Part shown: piece after piece, positions 1 to 5,152 of the stretch
Numbering within the stretch: position 1 is the stretch's first letter
Layout: the number at the start of each line of letters is the position of its first letter
The notes under the pieces: model-generated
Databases searched by the model: none
Seen by the model: the letters and a program-made list of their open reading frames with translations, nothing else
What the model was told of the DNA's origin: nothing
Made by a program: the position numbers and the translations under genes
Origin: Actinosomnolentus pattersoniae (SeqCode)
GTDB lineage: Bacteria; Actinomycetota; UBA4738
Assembly (NCBI GenBank): GCA_013817655.1
Contig: JACDCJ010000143.1
Coordinates: forward strand, 1 to 5,220
Direction of reading: 5' to 3'
DNA length: 5,220 nt

Positions 1-1
1 C

Positions 2-793
2 ACGGAGGTCGAGAATTATCCCGGCTTCCCCGACGCGGTTCTCGGGCCCGAGTTGATGGAGAAGATGGAGAAGCAAGCGGCGCGGTTCGAAGCCGAGCTG
101 CTTCACCAGGAAGCCACGAAGGTGGATCTCTCCACCCGTCCGTTCGGCGTCTGGTCCGGTGACGAGGAATGGCGAGCGCGAACCTTGATCATCGCGACTG
201 GCGCTTCGGCGAAGATGCTCGGGATCGAGTCGGAGCGTCGACTCCTCGGGCGAGGGGTCTCCACCTGCGCCACGTGTGACGGGTTCTTCTTCCGGGGCAA
301 GGAGCTCATCGTGGTTGGGGGGGGCGACTCAGCCATGGAAGAGGCCATCTTCCTCACCCGGTTCGCCACCAAGGTCACCGTCGTGCATCGGCGCGACGCA
401 CTCAGGGCCTCGAAGATCATGCAGGAGCGGGCCTTCGGGAACGACAAGATCGACTTCCGTTGGAACTCGGTGGTCGAAGACTTGCTCGGTGACGGACAGG
501 TGTCCGGCGTTCGCCTGAGGGACGCTGGTTCGGGAACCGTCAGCGAGTTGCCGGTCGCGGGTGTCTTCATCGCCATCGGGCACACTCCCAACACCTCGCT
601 GTTCGAGGGGCAGCTCGAAATGCAGCAAGGCTATGTAGCCGTACGCGAGCCGACGTCCCTTACAAGTGTGAAGGGCGTCTTCGCTGCCGGGGACGTCGTC
701 GACTTCGTGTACCGCCAGGCGATCACGGCTGCGGGCATGGGGTGCCGCGCGGCGATGGACGCCGAGCGGTTCCTCGAGGCCTCCGGCCACTGA
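2..793 (+). CDS. trxB: Thioredoxin-disulfide reductase (TrxB), 5' end cut by window
   Basis: This cytoplasmic FAD enzyme transfers electrons from NADPH to oxidised thioredoxin. The frame is open from base 2, and the first visible residues (TEVENYPGFP, then GPELMEKM) match the family's early region, so the true start and the first FAD-binding GxGxxG lie upstream; 263 residues are visible of roughly 310-320. The redox-active CATC pair is encoded at 266-277, the NADPH-binding GGGDSA at about 317-334, the HRRDALR segment that recognises the NADPH 2'-phosphate at 386-406, and the C-terminal FAD motif GDVVDFVYRQ at 689-718. A run of eight G at 317-324 is in frame and does not break the gene. The stop is TGA. 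Its thioredoxin partner is not adjacent: an M23 peptidase gene lies between. The family call is very secure. Confidence 0.97.
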   Translation, partial: TEVENYPGFPDAVLGPELMEKMEKQAARFEAELLHQEATKVDLSTRPFGVWSGDEEWRARTLIIATGASAKMLGIESERRLLGRGVSTCATCDGFFFRGKELIVVGGGDSAMEEAIFLTRFATKVTVVHRRDALRASKIMQERAFGNDKIDFRWNSVVEDLLGDGQVSGVRLRDAGSGTVSELPVAGVFIAIGHTPNTSLFEGQLEMQQGYVAVREPTSLTSVKGVFAAGDVVDFVYRQAITAAGMGCRAAMDAERFLEASGH

Positions 794-807
794 CGCCCAC
801 GCCTCCA

Positions 808-838
808 TTGGTTTGTTCGGTCGCCCGATCGGTAGCGT
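808..838 (+). promoter_or_regulatory. Possible weak promoter ahead of the M23 gene
   Basis: TTGGTT at 808-813 and TAGCGT at 833-838 (fits the TANNNT pattern of actinobacterial -10 elements) are 19 bases apart in the 67-base gap after trxB. They would place a transcript start about 15 bases before the GTG at 861. The spacing is longer than ideal and the -35 match is partial, so this is a weak suggestion that the M23 gene could be transcribed apart from trxB. Confidence 0.2.
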
Positions 839-851
839 TCTCCGGATGACC

Positions 852-857
852 GGAGGT
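852..857 (+). promoter_or_regulatory. Ribosome binding site deciding the M23 start
   Basis: GGAGGT lies 3-4 bases before GTG 861 and about 10 before GTG 867. It lies downstream of the other in-frame candidates, ATG 846 and TTG 813, neither of which has a comparable site. This favours one of the two GTG codons as the start. The short gap to 861 leaves 867 possible. Confidence 0.5.
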
Positions 858-860
858 CGC

Positions 861-1640
861 GTGTCCGTGTACAAGGCGAGGGCGGTCCGCGTGGCCCTCG
901 TTCTCTCGCTCGTCTCGGTGGCCGGCCCACCCGCACGCGCGGCCGTTCCGGCCCGCTCGGCCAGCACGGTTCCCGTGCCGGTTCAAGGCGGCGTGATGCC
1001 TGTGACCGCGGCCCCGTCACTCACGCCCGGGCCCGCCCACTACCGCCCTGTGGTCCTCGGCCACAGGGCCTTCCCCGTCGCCCGATCAAACTACTTATCG
1101 TTCCTCCGCATCCTGAATAGCTGGCATGCGCCGCGTCTGCGACTCGTCGCGGGCGAGTGGCGCCTTGTCGGCGTCCACGAGGGCATCGACATCGGGGCCG
1201 AGACAGGCGCGCCCGTCGTCTCCATGACGTCGGGCGTCATCGAGAACGTCGGCTGGACGTTCTATTCCGGCCAGCGGGTCGGCGTGCGGGGCGACGACGG
1301 CGCTTATTACCTCTACGCGCATCTTTCGAGCGTCTGGTCCGGCATCGTGGTCGGTTCCGGCGTCACCCCCGGTCGGCTGCTGGGGCGAGTCGGCAGCACG
1401 GGCTACGGGTCGGAGGGGCATCGAGACGAGTTCCCTCCGCACCTGCATTTCGGCGTTCAACACGGCGGTGAGTGGACCAACCCTTACCCCCTTCTCGTGT
1501 CGCTCTACACCGAGGCGGTCACCCGGCAGGGAGCTGCCCAGCGGGCACTGGATGCGCTCGCGGCCAGCGGCGACACCGAAGCCTGGCGGGCCGCGGCCGA
1601 CCGTCTCTACCTGGGGCTGGCGCCCCCTCCAGGGGAATAG
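861..1640 (+). CDS. Secreted M23 (LytM-type) zinc peptidase
   Basis: Predicted peptidoglycan endopeptidase acting outside the cytoplasmic membrane, 259 residues from GTG 861. The N-terminus reads as a signal peptide: basic n-region, hydrophobic core VALVLSLVSVAG, then PPARA with likely cleavage after residue 27. A Pro/Ala-rich linker follows, then FPVA and a WHAPR segment that commonly precede this domain in actinobacterial M23 proteins. The M23 fold covers about residues 100-210 and has all expected zinc and catalytic residues: HEGID (His106, Asp110), YAHLS (His154) and HLHFG (His194, His196), so it should be active. About 45 residues follow the domain and end in a helical Ala-rich tail. No LysM, SH3 or coiled-coil partner domain is seen. 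The gene separates trxB from trxA, which is unusual. ATG 846 and GTG 867 are alternative starts. The cleaved bond and substrate cannot be told. Confidence 0.9.
   Translation: MSVYKARAVRVALVLSLVSVAGPPARAAVPARSASTVPVPVQGGVMPVTAAPSLTPGPAHYRPVVLGHRAFPVARSNYLSFLRILNSWHAPRLRLVAGEWRLVGVHEGIDIGAETGAPVVSMTSGVIENVGWTFYSGQRVGVRGDDGAYYLYAHLSSVWSGIVVGSGVTPGRLLGRVGSTGYGSEGHRDEFPPHLHFGVQHGGEWTNPYPLLVSLYTEAVTRQGAAQRALDALAASGDTEAWRAAADRLYLGLAPPPGE
1045..1069. repeat. Inverted repeat inside the M23 gene
   Basis: Perfect arms of nine bases, GCCCTGTGG and CCACAGGGC, flank a seven-base loop (TCCTCGG). It sits in the codons for the linker just before the M23 domain. No T-run follows, so it is not a terminator. 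A hairpin of this size is expected now and then by chance in DNA this rich in G+C. Confidence 0.4.
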
Positions 1641-1671
1641 GATGGGGCCTACCGGACGTTGAAGGATTACG

Positions 1672-1694
1672 TCGGCCGGCCTTGGGGCGGCCGA
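1672..1694 (+). promoter_or_regulatory. Bulged hairpin directly before the trxA ribosome binding site
   Basis: TCGGCC at 1672-1677 pairs with GGCCGA at 1689-1694. After a bulged G at 1678, GCC (1679-1681) pairs with GGC (1686-1688) around a TTGG loop, giving nine pairs in all. It lies in the 69-base gap after the M23 gene and ends three bases before the trxA ribosome binding site. There is no T-run, so it is not a classic intrinsic terminator. In mRNA it could affect trxA translation or protect a processed 5' end; both roles are inference. Confidence 0.45.
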
Positions 1695-1697
1695 GCG

Positions 1698-1704
1698 AAA
1701 GGAG
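1698..1704 (+). promoter_or_regulatory. Ribosome binding site of trxA
   Basis: AAAGGAG lies five bases before GTG 1710 and selects this codon over the upstream in-frame TTG at 1659, which would add 17 residues unlike any thioredoxin N-terminus. Confidence 0.75.
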
Positions 1705-1709
1705 CCTCT

Positions 1710-2042
1710 GTGTCTGATAAGGTCATACAAGTGGAAGACAAGGATTTCCAGGAGCAGGTCCTTCAGGCCGACCGCGCCGTGCTCGTGGACTTCTGGGCGG
1801 AATGGTGCACGCCCTGCCACACGGTATCGCCGGTGGTCGAGCAGATAGCCCGCGAGAACGCCGAGCGCCTGAAGACCGTGAAGGTCAACATCGACCACAA
1901 CCAGGAGATCGCCATGAGGTACGGCATCCTCTCCATCCCCACCCTCGTGGTCTTCAAGGACGGCCAGGAGAAGGCCCGCGTGGTGGGCGCCAGGGGCAAG
2001 GAGGCGATCCTGCGGGAGATCGAGCCGCACTTCGCCGCCTGA
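1710..2042 (+). CDS. trxA: Thioredoxin with WCTPC active site
   Basis: Small cytoplasmic dithiol protein that reduces protein disulfides and is recharged by TrxB. The 110 residues from GTG 1710 match the usual thioredoxin length. The fold's markers are present: buried Asp27 in VLVDFWAEW, active-site Cys33 and Cys36, and the cis-proline Pro77 in SIPTLVVFKDG. The active site is WCTPC rather than the usual WCGPC, with Thr in place of Gly. The residue after the second Cys is His, where Lys or Arg is common. Such changes between and beside the cysteines can shift redox potential and partner choice, but the protein otherwise looks like a normal housekeeping thioredoxin. In actinobacteria trxA commonly follows trxB and precedes cwlM; here it precedes cwlM by 39 bases, while trxB is one gene away. 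No separate promoter is evident in the 69-base gap upstream. Confidence 0.95.
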   Translation: MSDKVIQVEDKDFQEQVLQADRAVLVDFWAEWCTPCHTVSPVVEQIARENAERLKTVKVNIDHNQEIAMRYGILSIPTLVVFKDGQEKARVVGARGKEAILREIEPHFAA

Positions 2043-2081
2043 TCCTGGTCGTTCGGCGAGCGGCCCGCACGAGCGGTCACA

Positions 2082-3215
2082 ATGTCGGCCATGTCGACTA
2101 TGGGTCGCGGCGCGCGGGGAGAGCCCGTTCGTGATGTGCAAACCCGCCTTGCGGTGCTCGGGTATGTCCTCGAGCCGGAGGAGCACGGCGAGTTCGGCGC
2201 GAGCACCGAGGACGCCGTCCGTGCCTTCCAGCAGCGTCGCCGACTCCGCGTGGACGGGCTCGTGGGCGTCGACACGTGGAACGAGCTGGTCGAGGCCGGT
2301 TTCACGATGGGCGACCGAGCGCTCTACCTCCGATATCCCTTCCTCCGAGGGGATGACGTCCGAGCTCTCCAGGCTCATCTGAACCTCCTCGGCTTCGACG
2401 CGGGCCGCGAGGACGGGATCTTCGGGGAGCGAACCGGGCGGGCGGTCCTGGAGTTTCAGCGCAACGTCGGTATGTCCGGTGACGGCATTGCGGGGCGGAC
2501 GACGATCCATGCCCTCCGCCGGTTACGTCCAGTCGGGCCGGGACCTGGCCGGGCCACCGTCCGGGAGGCGGAGGCGCTGCGCCGGATGTCGGGCGGCCTT
2601 AGAGGGGCGGTGATCGCAGTCGATGCCGGCCACGGCCCGGGAGACCCCGGCGCCGCCGGGCCCGGCGGCGTCACAGAGGCGCGGGCCTCCTACCTCCTCG
2701 CCGCTTCTCTGGTCGCGGAACTCCGGTCCCGCGAGGCCGACCCCTTCCTCCTGCGTGCTGGGGACGCGAATCCCCCCGAGGGAGAAAGGGCGAGCCAGGC
2801 GAACCGCCTCGGCGCGGCATTGCTGGTGTCCTTCCATCTGAACTCGCACGATGATCCGCGGGCCTTCGGCGCTTCCACGTATTACTACGGGACCGGGGAC
2901 TGGTCCTCGGGCCCGGGGCAGCGGCTCGCGGATCTCATCCTCGACCGGCTCACGAACGATCTCGGCCTCGCCGATCTTCGCTCGCACGCGACCTCGACGC
3001 CGTTGCTGCGGGAGACCCGGATGCCGGCCGTCGAGATCGAGCCCTGCTTCCTCACGAACCCCGACGAGGAGGCGCGGCTCGGTCAGGAGTTGTTTCGGCG
3101 CCAGGTGGCTTCGGCCGTCGCCGACGGGATCGAACGCTTCTTCGGGCTGCCGGGCGCGGACCCAACTCCGCACGGCACCGCCTCAGCCTCTTCCGCGACC
3201 GCCTCCCGCGAGTAA
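2082..3215 (+). CDS. cwlM: CwlM-like N-acetylmuramoyl-L-alanine amidase homologue
   Basis: A 377-residue protein related to amidases that cut between MurNAc and the stem peptide. It has two peptidoglycan-binding domains (about residues 9-73 and 81-147, each with the FGxxT...FQ pattern and a central DG), a short linker, then an Amidase_3 domain (about 174-355). Expected zinc and catalytic residues are all present: His184 in DAGHG, Glu199 in GVTEA, His252 in SFHLNS, and Glu320 three residues before Phe323. No signal peptide or membrane helix is seen. This fits mycobacterial CwlM, a cytoplasmic regulator of peptidoglycan precursor synthesis controlled by the kinase PknB. Position between trxA and parB supports that orthology. 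Residues 356-377 form a Ser/Thr-rich tail. ATG 2082 is chosen for lack of better; ATG 2091 and 2100 are in frame, and none has a clear ribosome binding site. Its last 33 bases overlap the small gene on the other strand. Confidence 0.9.
   Translation: MSAMSTMGRGARGEPVRDVQTRLAVLGYVLEPEEHGEFGASTEDAVRAFQQRRRLRVDGLVGVDTWNELVEAGFTMGDRALYLRYPFLRGDDVRALQAHLNLLGFDAGREDGIFGERTGRAVLEFQRNVGMSGDGIAGRTTIHALRRLRPVGPGPGRATVREAEALRRMSGGLRGAVIAVDAGHGPGDPGAAGPGGVTEARASYLLAASLVAELRSREADPFLLRAGDANPPEGERASQANRLGAALLVSFHLNSHDDPRAFGASTYYYGTGDWSSGPGQRLADLILDRLTNDLGLADLRSHATSTPLLRETRMPAVEIEPCFLTNPDEEARLGQELFRRQVASAVADGIERFFGLPGADPTPHGTASASSATASRE
2651..2670. repeat. Perfect 20-base palindrome in cwlM
   Basis: CGCCGCCGGGCCCGGCGGCG is its own reverse complement. 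It encodes the Gly/Ala/Pro loop between the first zinc His and the zinc Glu of the amidase domain. GC-only Gly, Ala and Pro codons make such symmetry easier than chance, so a role at DNA level is unproven. Confidence 0.5.
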
Positions 3216-3302
3216 GCAGAGAGCCACCCCCAGAAGCATGCCGAGGCCGAATCCCCTCGCCGTCCGGGCGATCTCTTCGGGAGTGGGAACCTCGAGGCGC
3301 AT
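3183..3302 (-). CDS. 39-residue single-helix membrane protein downstream of parB
   Basis: This small gene is hypothetical; I do not recognise a named family. ATG at 3302 opens a 39-residue frame ending in TGA at 3185-3183. A strong ribosome binding site (GAGGAG) lies five bases before the ATG, which is the best argument that it is real. The product has a charged N-terminal part starting MRLEVPTPEEIARTAR, then one short hydrophobic helix (about residues 17-32, with GxxxLLG-like small-residue spacing and one Cys), then a GGGRGRG tail. The basic residues on both sides leave membrane orientation open. It lies 39 bases after parB on the same strand, so it is probably the third gene of the parAB operon, and overlaps the 3' end of cwlM tail-to-tail. 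Mycobacteria have a different, larger gene in this slot. A role near ParA/ParB or the envelope is guesswork. Confidence 0.65.
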   Translation of the reverse strand: MRLEVPTPEEIARTARGFGLGMLLGVALCLLAGGGRGRG

Positions 3303-3307
3303 CCTGA

Positions 3308-3313
3308 CTCCTC
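3308..3313 (-). promoter_or_regulatory. Ribosome binding site of the 39-residue gene
   Basis: Read on the - strand, GAGGAG is followed by five bases (TCAGG) and ATG at 3302. It lies in the 39-base gap after the parB stop, where nothing else would explain it. Confidence 0.6.
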
Positions 3314-3341
3314 GCGGATCAGGCGGACGCTCGCGACCGCG

Positions 3342-4205
3342 CTAGTCGGGGGCCATGCCCGGGCCCGACCCGACGATCTCGGACACGATCCGATCCAGGT
3401 CGTCCCTGGACCCGAACTCGACCACGATTCGACCCTTCCGGCGACCCATGTTCACCAGGACACGCGTCGCGAGTTGCTCAGACAGGATCTCCTCCACCTC
3501 CGCGAAGGACGGGTCCGGGGCGGCCCTCCCGGGGCGTAGCCGAGCAACTCCCGGCTCCTCGTAGGAGCGAACGAGCTCTTCCACCTGACGAACCGACAAC
3601 CCCTCCGCCGCAACGCGCATCGCCACGGCCGAACGCGCTTCGTCATTCGGAAGGCTCAGCAGCGCACGAGCGTGACCTGCCTGGATCCTTCCTTCCGCCA
3701 GGAGGCGCTGAACATCCCCGGGCAACGACAGCAGCCGGATCGTGTTCGCGACGTGCGCGCGCGAATACCCCAGGCGCTCGGCCACCGTCTCCTGGGTGAC
3801 GCCCAGCTCCTCGAGCAGCTCCTGGAACGCGGCGGCGAGTTCCAGGGGCGCCAGATCCTCCCGGTGGATGTTCTCGATGAGGGCCTCGCGCAACGATTCG
3901 GTGTCGTTTCCCTCACGCACAACTGCGGGGATCGTGGCCAGCCCGGCGAGCCGCGCCGCTCGCAGGCGGCGCTCACCAGCGACAAGCTCGTACCCCCCGT
4001 CACGGATCCGCACCACAACCGGTTGCAGAACGCCCACCTCGCGGATCGAGCGAGCGAGGGCAGTGAGCGACTCCTCGGGGAAGTCGAGACGCGGTTGCCG
4101 CGGGTTGGGGGCGATCGCGCTGACGGGCACCTCGAGCAGGCCAGTCTCCTGGGCGGCCCCCGGTATGAGGGATGACAGGCCTCGCCCCAGCCCTCCACGT
4201 CTCAC
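3342..4205 (-). CDS. parB: Chromosome partitioning protein ParB
   Basis: CTP-dependent DNA clamp that loads at parS sites near the origin, spreads, recruits SMC and works with ParA to separate sister origins. The 287 residues start at GTG 4205 with MRRGGLGRGLSSLIP, the standard ParB opening. The N-terminal nucleotide-binding domain shows NPRQPR (34-39) and GERRLRAA (77-84). ENIHRE (111-116) leads into the parS-binding helix-turn-helix (about 136-162), and a basic C-terminal dimerisation domain covers about 232-279. An ATG at 4238 would add 11 Arg-rich residues, but the GTG has a near-perfect ribosome binding site and overlaps the parA stop, so the shorter form is preferred. That overlap points to translational coupling with parA. 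The stop is TAG at 3344-3342. No parS site is visible in the window. Confidence 0.97.
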   Translation of the reverse strand: MRRGGLGRGLSSLIPGAAQETGLLEVPVSAIAPNPRQPRLDFPEESLTALARSIREVGVLQPVVVRIRDGGYELVAGERRLRAARLAGLATIPAVVREGNDTESLREALIENIHREDLAPLELAAAFQELLEELGVTQETVAERLGYSRAHVANTIRLLSLPGDVQRLLAEGRIQAGHARALLSLPNDEARSAVAMRVAAEGLSVRQVEELVRSYEEPGVARLRPGRAAPDPSFAEVEEILSEQLATRVLVNMGRRKGRIVVEFGSRDDLDRIVSEIVGSGPGMAPD

Positions 4206-5152
4206 GAGCCACCTCCTTCGGTCACCCCGGCGTTCCACTGGCTAGTCGTCTCCGACGCGGTCTCCCATGGCTCGGAGGAGTGGGTTGGCGAACGGTCCCG
4301 TCCCGTGGGCGCCGGCGTCTCGGGGGCAGCCGAGCGCCCTGGGCGCTCGGGGCCATGTGGGAGGGTTCCGAGGATGCCCACCTCGTCCCCGGACGGGCGC
4401 GCGAGCAGCTCCGCCGCGACATGGCGGTACGCCTCCGCCCCACGCGAGCCGGGGTCGTACTGTGTGATCGGCCGCCCGTATCCAGGCGCCTCGGACAGGC
4501 GCACGGACCGAGGTATGACAGTATCATACACACGATCCCCGAAATACGCCCTCACCTCCCTGACGACCTGCTCCGATAGCTTGGTTCGGCCGTCGAACAT
4601 GGTCATGACGATTCCCGCCAGCCGGAGGTGCGGATTGACGTTCTGCTGCACGAGACGAACGTTCTTCAACAGCTGACCCAGACCTTCGAGAGCGTAGTAC
4701 TCGCACTGGATCGGCACGAGCAGCTCGTCGGCCGCGGTAAGCGCGTTCACGGTGAGCAAGCCGAGTGAAGGCGGGCAGTCCAGGAGCACGAAATCGTATT
4801 CCCCTCTGATCCCGTCCAGGGCGCGTGCCAAGCGGCCCTCCCGTGAGAACTGGCTGACGAGTTCGATCTCGGCGCCTGCGAGATCGATCGTCGAGGGGAG
4901 GGCCCACAGCCCCGGAACGCTGGTGTCCACGATGGCGTCCCTGATCGCGCTGCCCGTGACCAGGACGTGGTACGTGTTGGGTTCTCGGTCGCGAGGGTCT
5001 ATCCCGAGGCCGGTCGAGGCGTTTCCCTGGGGGTCCAGGTCCACCACGAGTACTCTCCTCCCGGCGTCGGCGAGGCAGGCTCCAAGATTCACCGCGGTCG
5101 TGCTCTTGCCGACGCCTCCCTTTTGATTCGCGATGGCGATGACTCGAGCCAA
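4202..5152 (-). CDS. parA: Chromosome partitioning ATPase ParA (N-terminus uncertain)
   Basis: Deviant Walker-type ATPase that binds the nucleoid and moves ParB-bound origins apart. From TTG 5152 the protein is 316 residues, beginning MARVIAIANQKGGVGKST, a typical ParA opening. Visible motifs are the deviant Walker A with signature Lys (KGGVGKST, 11-18), DLDPQGN (38-44), Walker B in LLDCPPSLG (123-131), and the family segment IPRSVRLSEAPGYG. The conserved domain ends near residue 253 and is followed by a 63-residue Pro/Ser/Thr/Gly-rich tail. The start is not settled: the only upstream Shine-Dalgarno-like run (GGAAGGAA, 5174-5167) is 14 bases from TTG 5152, and the frame stays open to the window edge through TTG 5218. 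An N-terminal extension, as in mycobacterial ParA, is therefore possible and the gene may run off the window. The stop TGA overlaps the parB GTG. Confidence 0.96.
   Translation of the reverse strand: MARVIAIANQKGGVGKSTTAVNLGACLADAGRRVLVVDLDPQGNASTGLGIDPRDREPNTYHVLVTGSAIRDAIVDTSVPGLWALPSTIDLAGAEIELVSQFSREGRLARALDGIRGEYDFVLLDCPPSLGLLTVNALTAADELLVPIQCEYYALEGLGQLLKNVRLVQQNVNPHLRLAGIVMTMFDGRTKLSEQVVREVRAYFGDRVYDTVIPRSVRLSEAPGYGRPITQYDPGSRGAEAYRHVAAELLARPSGDEVGILGTLPHGPERPGRSAAPETPAPTGRDRSPTHSSEPWETASETTSQWNAGVTEGGGS
4211..4218 (-). promoter_or_regulatory. Ribosome binding site of parB inside the parA end
   Basis: On the - strand AAGGAGGT is followed by GGCTC and GTG (4205-4203). It is embedded in the last codons of parA and decides the parB start in favour of GTG 4205 over ATG 4238, which lies upstream of it. 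Confidence 0.8.
4330..4350. repeat. Near-perfect palindrome in the parA tail
   Basis: Two perfect ten-base arms, CCGAGCGCCC and GGGCGCTCGG, meet around a single T at 4340. The element lies about 125 bases before the parB start, in codons for the disordered C-terminal tail of ParA. It does not resemble parS. It could be a protein-binding site, an mRNA hairpin or chance. Confidence 0.5.

Noticed and set aside
317..324. Run of eight G in trxB as a possible frameshift
   Set aside because: The frame reads correctly through it and encodes the conserved NADPH-binding GGGDSA.
1613..1635. Overlapping hairpins at the end of the M23 gene (GGGGC with GCCCC, or CCCC with GGGG)
   Set aside because: They are mutually exclusive, very short, partly within the last codons and have no T-run, so neither a terminator nor a switch can be supported.
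1659..1709. N-terminal extension of thioredoxin from TTG 1659
   Set aside because: These codons contain the hairpin and ribosome binding site of GTG 1710 and do not resemble a thioredoxin N-terminus.
2299..2306. GTTTCACG, a parS half-site
   Set aside because: Only the left half of GTTTCACGTGAAAC is present (followed by ATGGGC), and it lies in the cwlM peptidoglycan-binding codons. A lone half-site is not a ParB loading site.
1095..2510. 471-codon open frame on the - strand
   Set aside because: It runs antisense across the M23 gene, trxA and cwlM, all of which have clear family motifs. Its product shows no recognisable domain. Long antisense frames are expected in G+C-rich coding DNA.
3672..4175. 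Two 167-codon + strand frames opposite parB
   Set aside because: They are mirror frames of parB, with no ribosome binding site or family features; parB motifs on the - strand explain this stretch.
4172..4579. 135-codon + strand frame opposite the parB start and parA tail
   Set aside because: I considered it because the ParA tail is poorly conserved, but the product is Arg/Gly/Pro-rich without motifs and no ribosome binding site was seen.
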